This document shows positions 26,657 through 34,642 of a stretch of 64,000 nt of DNA, piece by piece. The notes below the pieces were generated by a model. That model was not told the origin of the DNA. It worked only from the letters and a program-made list of their open reading frames with translations, and did not search any database. Within the stretch, counting starts at the first letter, position 1. Each line of letters opens with the position of its first letter. This DNA comes from Flagellimonas algicola (GTDB lineage: Bacteria; Bacteroidota; Bacteroidia; Flavobacteriales; Flavobacteriaceae): assembly GCF_005937185.1 (NCBI RefSeq), contig NZ_VCNI01000001.1:1546657-1610656 (forward strand), given 5' to 3'. The position numbers were made by a program, and so were the translations under genes.

Positions 26657-28843
26657 TTACTTCGCAAAAAGAAGTTCGCGATATTTGGTAAAGGGCCACA
26701 CCTCATCTGAGACCAATTTTTCCAACTTGTCCGACTGTTCCCGAATCGTTTCAAAAAAAGGCCGTACATCATTGCAATAGGCTTGGGCTTTTTTATTGAT
26801 GGTAGAGAGTCCGTTGGCACGACGTCGAGCAGCGGTCATTTCATCAGTTTGTTTCTTTATTTCTGCCAAGTGCTCCCCAATTTGTTCCAAAATATTGAGC
26901 TGGCCTTCAGCTACCTTATTGTAGACCGCACCATAAATCTCCTTAAGCCCCTGAACGTTGGTCAAAAGGGAATTTTGATAGTTTACAGCGGCAGGAATTA
27001 TGTGATTGTACACCATTTCGCTCAGCACTCTCCCCTCTATCTGAACATGAAGAATATACGCATCCAATTCCACTTCTTGATGCGCTTTTAGTTCCACTTC
27101 GCTCAACACATCCATTTCCTTAAACAGGGCAATACTGTTCTTGGAAGTCAGTACTTGAAGGGCCTCTGGCGTATTTTTGTTATTGCTCAGTTTGCGTTTG
27201 CGCGCCTCATCTTGCCATTCGATACCGTAGCCATCCCCATCAAACCGAATACGTTTTGAGGTTTTAATATACTCCCGCAACACGTTGAACACAGCCTCAT
27301 CCTTTTTCAAGTTTTTCTTGTCAATCAAAACATCCACCTCCTTCTTAAAGTCCGAGAGCTGTTTGGCCACAATGGTGTTCAAAATGGTCATGGGTTTGGC
27401 ACAGTTGGTTTTAGCACCAACACCCCTCATTTCAAATTTGTTCCCTGTAAAGGCAAAAGGGGAGGTTCTGTTCCTATCCGTGTTATCCAGTAAAATTTCG
27501 GGGATTTTCCCCACCACATTGAGTTTCAATTCTGTTTTTTCCTGTGGCGATAGTTTACCTTGGGAAACTCCTTCCAATTCATCCAATACATCACTTAGTT
27601 GTTTGCCAATAAAAATGGACAGAATGGCCGGCGGTGCCTCATTGGCCCCCAACCGATAATCGTTACTTGCAGAAGCTATGGACGAACGCAAAAGTTCTTC
27701 ATAGGTATCCACCGCTTTGATCGTGTTCACAAAAAAGGTGAGGAACTGCAAATTCTTCATGGGCGTGGAACCCGGACTGAGCAGATTTACTCCAGTATCC
27801 GTAGCCAAGGACCAGTTATTGTGCTTTCCTGAACCATTTACCCCGGCAAAGGGCTTTTCATGAAATAAAACCGTGAAATTATGTTGGTCCGCAATTTCCT
27901 CCATTACATCCATTAACAATAGGTTGTGGTCTACAGACAGGTTGGCCTCCTCAAAAACCGGCGCCAATTCAAATTGGTTGGGTGCAACTTCATTATGCCT
28001 TGTCTTTACCGGAATTCCCAATTTGGTGCATTGCTTTTCCAAATCGCTCATAAAGCTGAGTGCCCGGGAGGGAATCACCCCAAAGTAATGATCATCCAAT
28101 TGTTGTCCTTTGGCGGCGGCATTGCCTACCAAGGTTCTTCCAGTCATGACCAAATCCAAACGAGATTTAGCCAAAGCCTTATCTATCAAGAAATACTCCT
28201 GTTCCCAACCCAATGTGGCATATACCTTACGTACATTTTTGTCAAAATATTGTGCTACGGAGGTTGCGGCTTCGTCTATGGCATGCAAAGCCCGTAACAA
28301 AGGAGCTTTGTTATCCAATGCCTCTCCTGTATACGCCACAAAAATGGTCGGAATGCAGAGCGTTGTTTTATAAATAAATGCTGGAGATGTGGGGTCCCAA
28401 GCCGTGTAGCCCCTAGCCTCAAACGTATTTCTTATTCCGCCGCTTGGAAAACTCGAAGCGTCCGGTTCTTGTTGTACAAGCTGGGCACCCCCAAACTTTT
28501 CCATAGCCCTTCCATCTGGCAAAATGTCAAAAAAGGCATCGTGTTTTTCTGCTGTGGAACCGGTTAACGGTTGAAACCAGTGGGTATAGTGTGTAGCTCC
28601 CATGGACAGGGCCCACGCTTTCATCCCTTCAGCCACCTGATCGGCAATTTTGCGATCTATCTTGGTTCCTTGAAAAATAGCCGATTTGACCTTTTCCAAA
28701 GCTTCCTTGGTCAAAAATTGAAGCATTTTCTCTTCGTTGAACACTTGCTGTCCAAAAAGTTGGGATCTTTTCCCTGTTTCCTCCACCTTTCTGTGGGTTC
28801 GCTTTCCACTCTCGGCAATGGCACCAAATCTAGTGTTTGACAT
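26657..28843 (-). CDS. glnN: glutamine synthetase type III
   Basis: A 728-residue GSIII, the large dodecameric ATP-dependent glutamine synthetase of Bacteroidota and cyanobacteria. Motifs include TTLCIPTIFVAYTGEALD, GWEQEYFLIDKALA, VAPNQFELAPVFEEAN and GVNGSGKHNNWSLATD, which carry the catalytic Glu and ammonium-site residues. Length is standard. It is divergent from a type II enzyme across a 212-bp region containing the ACCCC-N10-GGGGT palindrome, so both may answer one nitrogen regulator. Confidence 0.95.
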   Translation of the reverse strand: MSNTRFGAIAESGKRTHRKVEETGKRSQLFGQQVFNEEKMLQFLTKEALEKVKSAIFQGTKIDRKIADQVAEGMKAWALSMGATHYTHWFQPLTGSTAEKHDAFFDILPDGRAMEKFGGAQLVQQEPDASSFPSGGIRNTFEARGYTAWDPTSPAFIYKTTLCIPTIFVAYTGEALDNKAPLLRALHAIDEAATSVAQYFDKNVRKVYATLGWEQEYFLIDKALAKSRLDLVMTGRTLVGNAAAKGQQLDDHYFGVIPSRALSFMSDLEKQCTKLGIPVKTRHNEVAPNQFELAPVFEEANLSVDHNLLLMDVMEEIADQHNFTVLFHEKPFAGVNGSGKHNNWSLATDTGVNLLSPGSTPMKNLQFLTFFVNTIKAVDTYEELLRSSIASASNDYRLGANEAPPAILSIFIGKQLSDVLDELEGVSQGKLSPQEKTELKLNVVGKIPEILLDNTDRNRTSPFAFTGNKFEMRGVGAKTNCAKPMTILNTIVAKQLSDFKKEVDVLIDKKNLKKDEAVFNVLREYIKTSKRIRFDGDGYGIEWQDEARKRKLSNNKNTPEALQVLTSKNSIALFKEMDVLSEVELKAHQEVELDAYILHVQIEGRVLSEMVYNHIIPAAVNYQNSLLTNVQGLKEIYGAVYNKVAEGQLNILEQIGEHLAEIKKQTDEMTAARRRANGLSTINKKAQAYCNDVRPFFETIREQSDKLEKLVSDEVWPFTKYRELLFAK

Positions 28844-28863
28844 AGATAAACTTGTTTAAGCCA

Positions 28864-28871
28864 CAAAATTA
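28864..28871 (-). promoter_or_regulatory. possible -7 element for GSIII
   Basis: On the minus strand this reads TAATTTTG, matching TAnnTTTG, about 20 bp upstream of the GSIII start codon. The palindrome at 28923-28942 is centred about 61 bp upstream of it. Confidence 0.35.
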
Positions 28872-28922
28872 CAATTAACAATTTAATAATATATGCTTCA
28901 AAAATTACTTTTTTTTCATTTA

Positions 28923-28942
28923 ACCCCACTAAAAATGGGGGT
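28923..28942. promoter_or_regulatory. palindrome ACCCC-N10-GGGGT, copy 3 (GSIII/GSII intergenic)
   Basis: TAACCCC and GGGGTTA flank 10 bp at the same core spacing as the two copies before the P-II gene. Its centre lies about 78 bp upstream of the GSII -7 element, matching the distance of copy 1 from its promoter. No T tract follows on the plus strand, and no gene ends nearby, so it is not a terminator. Confidence 0.6.
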
Positions 28943-29009
28943 TATGAAAATTATAATGTCATGATTGCGATTTTAACCCTTCAAAATGCATATTATCAAC
29001 TGAAAAACA

Positions 29010-29017
29010 TACTTTTG
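29010..29017 (+). promoter_or_regulatory. -7 promoter element for GSII
   Basis: TACTTTTG matches the Bacteroidota TAnnTTTG consensus and ends 38 bp before the glutamine synthetase start codon. No clear TTTG -33 element is present. Confidence 0.5.
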
Positions 29018-29055
29018 TCTCTTTAAAATTTGAGAACAAAATAACGACCGCAATT

Positions 29056-30066
29056 ATGAGCAAATCTAAATTAGAGTACATCTGGTTGGACGGTTATGTG
29101 CCCACCGCCAATATGAGAAGTAAAACTAAAATTGAAGAGAATTTTAGTGGAAAATTGGAAGATTGTCCTATTTGGTCTTTCGACGGAAGTTCTACCCTTC
29201 AAGCTGAGGGAGGTTCTTCTGACTGTTTATTGAAACCTGTAGCGATTTACCCTGATCCCGCTAGAAAGAATGGTTATTTGGTAATGGCCGAGGTATTGAA
29301 TGCTGATGGCACCGCCCACGCTTCAAATTCAAGAGCCACTATTGACGATGAGAATGATGATTTCTGGTTCGGATTTGAGCAAGAATATTTCATCATGGAT
29401 ACAGACACCCTATTACCTTTAGGTTTCCCAATTGGTGGTTATCCTGGTCCACAGGGATTGTATTACTGCTCTGTTGGCGGGAAAAACACTTGGGGCCGCG
29501 AATTGGTTGAAAGACATGCCGATCTTTGCATTGAGGCTGGATTGAACTTTGAAGGTATTAACCAAGAGGTAGCTGCTGGACAGTGGGAGTTCCAGATTTT
29601 TGCCAAAGGAGCGAAAAGTGCAGGAGATCAAATTTGGGTTGCCCGTTACTTGTTGGATAGATTAACCGAAGAGTACGGTTATTATATTGAGTACCACCCA
29701 AAACCTATCAAAGGAGATTGGAATGGTTCCGGGATGCATGCCAACTTCTCAAACACTACCTTAAGAACCGCTGGCAACAAAGAAACGTATGAGAAAATCT
29801 GTGAAGCGTTCAGACCTGTTGCCAAAGAGCATATTGCGGTTTACGGAGAGTTCAATGATCAGCGTTTGACCGGCCTTCACGAAACAGCCTCCATCAATGA
29901 CTTTAGCTACGGCGTATCTGATAGAGGTGCATCTATTCGAATTCCAATCATTACCGTAGAAAAAGGTTGGAAAGGATGGTTGGAAGACAGAAGACCTGCC
30001 TCAAATGCAGACCCATATAAAGTTGCGGCCAGAATCATCACGACTGTAAAGTCGGCCGAAGTTTAA
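29056..30066 (+). CDS. glnA: glutamine synthetase type II (eukaryote-like)
   Basis: A 336-residue glutamine synthetase of the short beta-grasp type II, otherwise typical of eukaryotes and some bacteria. Motifs are IWSFDGSSTLQAEG, FGFEQEYFIMD (catalytic Glu), KGDWNGSGMHANFS and NDQRLTGLHETASINDFSYG. No adenylylation loop of the GSI type is present, so control is likely transcriptional. Divergent from GSIII; a shared palindrome lies between them. A terminator follows 30 bp after the stop. Confidence 0.95.
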   Translation: MSKSKLEYIWLDGYVPTANMRSKTKIEENFSGKLEDCPIWSFDGSSTLQAEGGSSDCLLKPVAIYPDPARKNGYLVMAEVLNADGTAHASNSRATIDDENDDFWFGFEQEYFIMDTDTLLPLGFPIGGYPGPQGLYYCSVGGKNTWGRELVERHADLCIEAGLNFEGINQEVAAGQWEFQIFAKGAKSAGDQIWVARYLLDRLTEEYGYYIEYHPKPIKGDWNGSGMHANFSNTTLRTAGNKETYEKICEAFRPVAKEHIAVYGEFNDQRLTGLHETASINDFSYGVSDRGASIRIPIITVEKGWKGWLEDRRPASNADPYKVAARIITTVKSAEV

Positions 30067-30094
30067 ACCGATGAATTAATTGTTGATAATGATT

Positions 30095-30122
30095 AAAAAA
30101 CCGTCCTATGGGCGGTTTTTTT
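30095..30122. terminator. bidirectional terminator
   Basis: AAAAAACCGTCC and GGGCGGTTTTTTT form a stem with one G-U pair and a short TAT loop; A and T tracts flank it. It lies between the convergent ends of GSII and the antiporter gene. Confidence 0.85.
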
Positions 30123-31059
30123 AGTTTATGGTCAAATAGACAAAGGCGGTATAAACAACCAGAAGAATAATTCCATCCCGCCATCCTAAGCGCAATCCTT
30201 TTGGGAAGAAAACTAAGGGTAAAATCAAGAGAGAAATCCCAAGCATCCAGAAAATATCACTGGCCAATAAACCTTGATCCACCACCCTTATTGGGGTGAT
30301 AATGGATGTGATACCCAACACAGCCAAGAGGTTAAAGATATTGGAGCCAATCAAGTTACCCAACGAAATGGCTTTTTCCTTTTTCAACACCGCTACTACG
30401 GATGCGGCCAATTCAGGAATGCTCGTCCCCACTGAAACCACAGTCACTCCAATTATTCGGTCACTTACTCCCAAGGACGATGCCATTCCCACAGCTCCAT
30501 TGATCAACAACTCAGAACCTCCCCAAAGTGCTGTTCCTCCAATCCCTAAAAAAAACACTGTTTTATACAACGGTAAAGGAATATCGTCTTCCGGCATCTC
30601 ATCTTCAACTGCTGGTTTTTGAAATCGCAACAAATAAACCAAAAACAGAAAAAGGAAAACCACGAGTATGATTCCCTCATATTGCTCAAGAATCCCATCG
30701 AAATAAATAAACCCAACAAATAGCAAGGAGGCCACCATCATAACAGGCCAATCCGTGGTGTAAAAGCTCTTACGAACATTGATACTGCCCATTAAAACCG
30801 TAATAGCCAAAACCAATCCCAAATTGGCAATATTGGAACCCACCACATTGCCCAAAGCCAGATCAGGGAATCCGTCAAGTGCAGCCTTAATGCTTACAAT
30901 TAATTCCGGAGCCGAGGTAGCGAATGAAACAATGGTCATCCCAATTACGATTTTTGGAATGGCCAACCTTAGGGATAGGGCCACGGCAGATTTCAACAAC
31001 CAATTCCCCCCAACGATAAGAAGGACGAGCCCCAAAACAACCAAAAGTAGATTTCCCAA
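30121..31059 (-). CDS. calcium/sodium antiporter (CaCA family)
   Basis: A 312-residue membrane protein with ten predicted helices and the two inverted alpha-repeats of the cation/Ca2+ exchanger superfamily: SFATSAPELIVS with GSNIANLGLVLA in the first half and SVGTSIPELAAS with GSNIFNLLAVLG in the second. The acidic loop EDEMPEDDIPLP joins the halves. Closest in layout to E. coli YrbG. It exchanges Ca2+ for Na+ or H+ at the inner membrane. Confidence 0.9.
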   Translation of the reverse strand: MGNLLLVVLGLVLLIVGGNWLLKSAVALSLRLAIPKIVIGMTIVSFATSAPELIVSIKAALDGFPDLALGNVVGSNIANLGLVLAITVLMGSINVRKSFYTTDWPVMMVASLLFVGFIYFDGILEQYEGIILVVFLFLFLVYLLRFQKPAVEDEMPEDDIPLPLYKTVFFLGIGGTALWGGSELLINGAVGMASSLGVSDRIIGVTVVSVGTSIPELAASVVAVLKKEKAISLGNLIGSNIFNLLAVLGITSIITPIRVVDQGLLASDIFWMLGISLLILPLVFFPKGLRLGWRDGIILLVVYTAFVYLTIN

Positions 31060-31527
31060 GCGGTAAAATTTTGCGTAAATATAGATGAAGATTTAAAGCT
31101 CCAAGCTTTGGGGTTCAAAATTTATTTGTAAATCAAGTCAAAAGCTTAAATCCACCTAAAAAAGTGGGTAATTTACAACCCGTCCTTCCACTCCAAAAAC
31201 TACAACTCCCGATTGCTCCAAGAAACGAAAACACAAAAAAAGCCACTTTTTGAAGCAAAACCTCCCTTGGTTTTCAAAAAAGGGTCAAAAAAACCCCTAC
31301 AATTACGATAATCCAAAACCATAATCACAATTTAACCTTACAATTTAAAACTTCAACGTAGAGGGTCACATCAATTCTAAAGCCAATCTCATTTTTTAAC
31401 CTACAATCCTGTACGCAATTATATTGATTTCCTTACAAAAATTTGGAAACATGATTCCTGTCATTTTATCTTAAAAAAACGTAACCGGTTCAAAGCAATT
31501 TTTCAACCCTTAAAATCAATCAACACA

Positions 31528-31593
31528 ATGATCACAATTGTTAAGTTTTTGGTGATGCTGGTCATCCAGCTTATCACTGTAATTTTTGTCTAA
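31528..31593 (+). CDS. possible 21-residue hydrophobic peptide
   Basis: ATG to TAA encodes one short membrane-like helix (MITIVKFLVMLVIQLITVIF). It precedes another hydrophobic small frame by 18 bp on the same strand. Such tandem mini-genes can be membrane peptides or toxin-like peptides; no family is recognised, and chance is possible at this length. Confidence 0.3.
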   Translation: MITIVKFLVMLVIQLITVIFV

Positions 31594-31611
31594 TCCTTAA
31601 AACCAATCGAT

Positions 31612-31794
31612 ATGCTTACATTATTTGGAATACTGATCATACCTTTTGGAACTGCTATCCTGGTTGCCAATCAATCCAATAATTCTTTACTGGAATCTTT
31701 TATAGGCGCCGATTGGGCGAAGCAAACGATGAATAAACTTGGAGCTAATTATACCCCTGTGATTAGTTCCCGTGCATGCAGGACCTTTTTTTAG
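31612..31794 (+). CDS. possible 60-residue small membrane protein
   Basis: A frame opening with a hydrophobic helix (LTLFGILIIPFGTAILVA) and continuing with a polar segment (NQSNNSLLESFIGADWAKQTMNKLG) of protein-like composition. The last residues run into a hairpin and T tract, so the true product may be coded only in part or the frame may be intact but unusual. No family recognised. Confidence 0.35.
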   Translation: MLTLFGILIIPFGTAILVANQSNNSLLESFIGADWAKQTMNKLGANYTPVISSRACRTFF

Positions 31795-31874
31795 AAAACT
31801 TTAGCAATTGCCTTAGGCTTCAATTTGGCTGATTTGTCTATTTTACATTTTTATAACAAATCACACATGAATTG

Positions 31875-33653
31875 ATGAAAAAAATAACAATTGTTTTGGC
31901 TGTCCTAGTTGGCTTGCAATCCTGCAAGCAGGAAGCCAAAAAAGAAGAATCCCCCAATCTTAGTGAAGAATTTGCCGAAGTCCTGAACAACTACTATGAA
32001 GATGGGCTGAAATTGAACCCAATCAACGCCACCACAGCTGGTGACCATCGGTATAACGATGTTTTCGCCAATGCGCTTTCAGATGAGTATACAGCGAAAG
32101 CCAAAGCACATTTTGAAGGTTACAAGGTAAAGCTAGCCAATTTCCCAATTGAAAACTTGACGGAAAGTGAGCAAATGAGCAAGGCCATTCTTGCTTGGGA
32201 ATGTGATATCAATCTGAATGAGTTTAATCACAATGCCAACCTTACTCCCATTGACCAAATGTGGTCTCCCAATTTATTTATAGGACAACTGGCCAGCGGA
32301 TCCAGTGCGCAGCCGTTCAATACAGTTGAGGACTATGAAAAATGGATGAAAAGAGTGGATGGATTCTTGGCATGGTTATCCAGCGCAGAAGACAAAATGC
32401 GCGAAGGAATGGAAAAGGGTCACGTTCTTCCCAAATCATTGATCAAAAAGGTTTTGCCACAGCTGGAATCCCAAACTGTTCAGGATTTGGATCAACATCT
32501 GTTTTACTCTCCTATCAAGAATTTCCCAGAAAGTTTCTCCGAAGAAGACAAGGCCAAACTAGTGGAGGCTTATCAGACTATGATCAAGGATAAAATTATT
32601 CCAGCATACGAAAAACTCCATGCCTTTATGGCCAATGAATATATGGATGCCGGTCGTGAATCCAGCGGTATTCAAGGAGAACCGGATGGTGATGCCTACT
32701 ACGCCCATCAAATCAAAAAATACACTACTACCAATATGACCGCAGATGAAATCCATGAACTTGGATTGAACGAGGTGGCAAGGATTCGTTCCGAAATGGA
32801 AAAGATTAAGGAACAAGTAGGTTTTGAAGGAGATTTAAAGGCTTTTTTCGACTATGTGAGAAACAACAAAGAATTGATGCCCTTTACGGAACCAAAGCAG
32901 GTGATTGACAATTTCAACGCCATTCATGATCGAATGAAGCCACAAATAGAAAAACTATTCGATGTAAAACCCAAGACCCCCTTTGAGGTGCGCCGCACGG
33001 AAACCTTTAGGGAAAAATCAGCCAGTGCAGAGTACAACCCAGGATCCTTGGATGGTACCCGACCCGGAATTTTCTATACTCCCATTCCTGAAGTAACTAA
33101 ATATAATGTGTATTCCGATGAATCCCTGTTCCTACATGAGGCCATTCCCGGACACCATTATCAAATTTCATTGACCCAGGAAAGTGATGTGTTACCCAAA
33201 TTTAGAAAGCTATTGTGGTACAGTGGTTATGGTGAGGGTTGGGCGCTATACAGCGAATCTTTGGGAACCGAACTTGGTCTTTATACCGACCCTTATCAAC
33301 TTTTTGGTATGTTAGGCGCCGAGATGCACCGGGCTATTCGGTTGGTAGTTGATACTGGATTGCATTCCAAAGGGTGGACCCGTGAGCAGGCCATCCAATA
33401 TTCCTTGGACAACGAAGCAGAATCTGAAGCTTCCATTACTTCAGAAATTGAGCGTTACATGGCCAACCCAGGTCAGGCCCTTTCTTATAAGATTGGGCAG
33501 CTAAAAATTCGTGAGTTGCGCAAAAAAGCATCGGATGCTCTAGGAGATAAATTTGATATCCGACAATTCCATAATCAGGTGTTGGAAACTGGATGTGTTC
33601 CTTTGGCCCTGCTTGAGGATAAAATCAATACATGGATCAAGGAAAATAGTTAA
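31875..33653 (+). CDS. DUF885 family lipoprotein (putative metallopeptidase)
   Basis: A 592-residue lipoprotein: signal peptide MKKITIVLAVLVGLQSC with lipid-modified Cys, then an all-helical DUF885 domain. The signature LHEAIPGHHYQISL carries two His in an HExxxxH-like arrangement, with a downstream Glu in GEGWALYSESLG, consistent with a zinc-peptidase fold. GSLDGTRPGIFYTP is also typical. The start is the ATG at 31875 (a TTG precedes it). Members are probably envelope peptidases; substrate is not established. A terminator follows. Confidence 0.88.
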   Translation: MKKITIVLAVLVGLQSCKQEAKKEESPNLSEEFAEVLNNYYEDGLKLNPINATTAGDHRYNDVFANALSDEYTAKAKAHFEGYKVKLANFPIENLTESEQMSKAILAWECDINLNEFNHNANLTPIDQMWSPNLFIGQLASGSSAQPFNTVEDYEKWMKRVDGFLAWLSSAEDKMREGMEKGHVLPKSLIKKVLPQLESQTVQDLDQHLFYSPIKNFPESFSEEDKAKLVEAYQTMIKDKIIPAYEKLHAFMANEYMDAGRESSGIQGEPDGDAYYAHQIKKYTTTNMTADEIHELGLNEVARIRSEMEKIKEQVGFEGDLKAFFDYVRNNKELMPFTEPKQVIDNFNAIHDRMKPQIEKLFDVKPKTPFEVRRTETFREKSASAEYNPGSLDGTRPGIFYTPIPEVTKYNVYSDESLFLHEAIPGHHYQISLTQESDVLPKFRKLLWYSGYGEGWALYSESLGTELGLYTDPYQLFGMLGAEMHRAIRLVVDTGLHSKGWTREQAIQYSLDNEAESEASITSEIERYMANPGQALSYKIGQLKIRELRKKASDALGDKFDIRQFHNQVLETGCVPLALLEDKINTWIKENS

Positions 33654-33672
33654 TTGTTAGATATGTTTTCCG

Positions 33673-33706
33673 GGGGTCGAGCAATCGGCCCCATTCCTTT
33701 TGTTTT
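33673..33706 (+). terminator. terminator after the DUF885 gene
   Basis: GGGGTCGA pairs with TCGGCCCC (one G-U) around a GCAA loop, followed by a T-rich run beginning at 33694. It starts 20 bp after the stop codon. Confidence 0.75.
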
Positions 33707-33756
33707 CTGAACGTTAGCTCAGGTTGGTTATATTTGCACCACCAACACTTGAAGCG

Positions 33757-33900
33757 ATGTTCTATAAAGTTCTGGCAAAAATCAACAAGGCTGTACTGCC
33801 GTCTTACACCAAAAAAGGGTTGGATCCGGCCAAAGCTTCCAAACTACAATTGGCCATCATTGGTTGGCGCTATTTTGTAACCACAAGGGCACTGGATTAA
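33757..33900 (+). CDS. 47-residue conserved basic protein
   Basis: ATG at 33757 to TAA at 33900. The sequence MFYKVLAKINKAVLPSYTKK, then LDPAKASKLQLAIIGWRYFV, TTRALD, is a small basic protein that recurs in Flavobacteriia at this length. Databases sometimes label relatives SsrA-binding protein, but it lacks the SmpB barrel and the label looks wrong. Its stop overlaps the 3' end of apt by 4 bp. Function unknown. Confidence 0.7.
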   Translation: MFYKVLAKINKAVLPSYTKKGLDPAKASKLQLAIIGWRYFVTTRALD

Positions 33901-34409
33901 TATTTCAACAAGGATTTAATCGGGTAGCCGTTCAGTTTTTCCGAGCCATTTAAAAAACTTAGTTCAATTAAGAAATTGCACTGAACCACTTCGCCACCCA
34001 ATTGTTCTACCAGCTTGCATACTGCTTCTGCCGTTCCTCCGGTGGCCAGCACATCATCATGAATTAGAACTTTTTCACCTTCACTTATAGCATCCATATG
34101 GATTTCCAACACATCCTCGCCATATTCCAGGGAATAAGCCTCCCCAATGGTTTTATGGGGCAACTTACCCTTCTTTCGTACCGGAACAAACCCTGCTCCG
34201 AGCTTGGAAGCCAGCATGGGTGCAAAGATGAACCCTCGACTATCAACACCCACCACCTTATCAATGGGCAAGCCTTGAAGCATTGACAGCAGGGACTCGC
34301 AGGCTCTGTTCAGCGCCTTGGGATTATTTAAAAGTGGTGTGATGTCTTTGAAGGTAACCCCGGGTTTTGGAAAGTCTTCAACGTCACGGATATAGGATTC
34401 AAAATCCAT
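33897..34409 (-). CDS. apt: adenine phosphoribosyltransferase
   Basis: A 170-residue purine-salvage enzyme that joins adenine and PRPP to AMP. The PRPP-binding loop is VLIHDDVLATGGTAEAVCKL and the N-terminal family motif is DFPKPGVTFKDITPLL; VVGVDSRGFIFAPMLA binds the substrate. Length is normal. Cytoplasmic. Confidence 0.95.
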   Translation of the reverse strand: MDFESYIRDVEDFPKPGVTFKDITPLLNNPKALNRACESLLSMLQGLPIDKVVGVDSRGFIFAPMLASKLGAGFVPVRKKGKLPHKTIGEAYSLEYGEDVLEIHMDAISEGEKVLIHDDVLATGGTAEAVCKLVEQLGGEVVQCNFLIELSFLNGSEKLNGYPIKSLLKY

Positions 34410-34473
34410 AAATTTTTGATTACTTGGTTTTGTCGTAAATTTAAAAAGAAATATATTTGCACCCCATTAAAAA

Positions 34474-34547
34474 GGCCTCGTGGCGCAACTGAATAGCGCA
34501 TCTGATTACGGCTCAGAAGGTTGCAGGTTTGAATCCTGCCGAGGTCA
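34474..34547 (+). tRNA. tRNA-Arg(ACG)
   Basis: A full cloverleaf can be drawn: acceptor GGCCTCG pairs with CGAGGTC (one G-U), D stem GCGC/GCGC, anticodon stem TCTGA/TCAGA with loop TTACGGC giving anticodon ACG (34508-34510), T stem GCAGG/CCTGC with loop TTTGAAT, discriminator A. CCA is not encoded. A terminator follows. Its 3' end is duplicated downstream. Confidence 0.95.
34532..34546 (+). repeat. 15-bp repeat, copy in the tRNA-Arg 3' end (att-like)
   Basis: AATCCTGCCGAGGTC, the T arm and acceptor 3' strand of tRNA-Arg, recurs exactly at 34628-34642. Tyrosine integrases often use tRNA 3' ends as attachment sites and leave such a duplication. Confidence 0.6.
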
Positions 34548-34558
34548 CGAATAAATCG

Positions 34559-34591
34559 AAAAGCAAGCAAAATCTTAAAGCTTGCTTTTTT
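34559..34591 (+). terminator. terminator of the tRNA-Arg gene
   Basis: AAAAGCAAGC and GCTTGCTTTT form a 10-bp stem with an 11-nt loop followed by a T run, 12 bp after the tRNA. Confidence 0.85.
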
Positions 34592-34627
34592 GATTTTCAG
34601 CGCGTAGCGCTAAGGAAAACTACAGAT

Positions 34628-34642
34628 AATCCTGCCGAGGTC
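34628..34642 (+). repeat. 15-bp repeat, second copy of the tRNA-Arg 3' end
   Basis: An exact copy of the 15 bp at 34532-34546, without the rest of a tRNA around it. It lies just before a gene-poor, degraded-looking stretch and the accessory sugar-utilisation genes. Confidence 0.6.

Larger units (their letters stand above)
31060..31874. other. 815-bp gap with low-complexity DNA and two candidate mini-genes
   Basis: Between the antiporter and the DUF885 gene lies AT-rich, low-complexity sequence (31080-31500) in which I see no gene, followed by two short hydrophobic frames at 31528 and 31612, listed separately. A weak hairpin around TGCATGCA with a T run (about 31771-31792) may end that transcript. 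Confidence 0.5.

Noticed and set aside
33757-33900. Labelling the 47-residue protein as SsrA-binding protein SmpB.
   Set aside because: It is far too short and lacks the SmpB OB-fold motifs; kept as conserved hypothetical.
34328-34570. An 80-residue minus-strand open frame across the tRNA-Arg region.
   Set aside because: It covers the tRNA and the 5' end of apt; its middle is simply the reverse complement of the tRNA.
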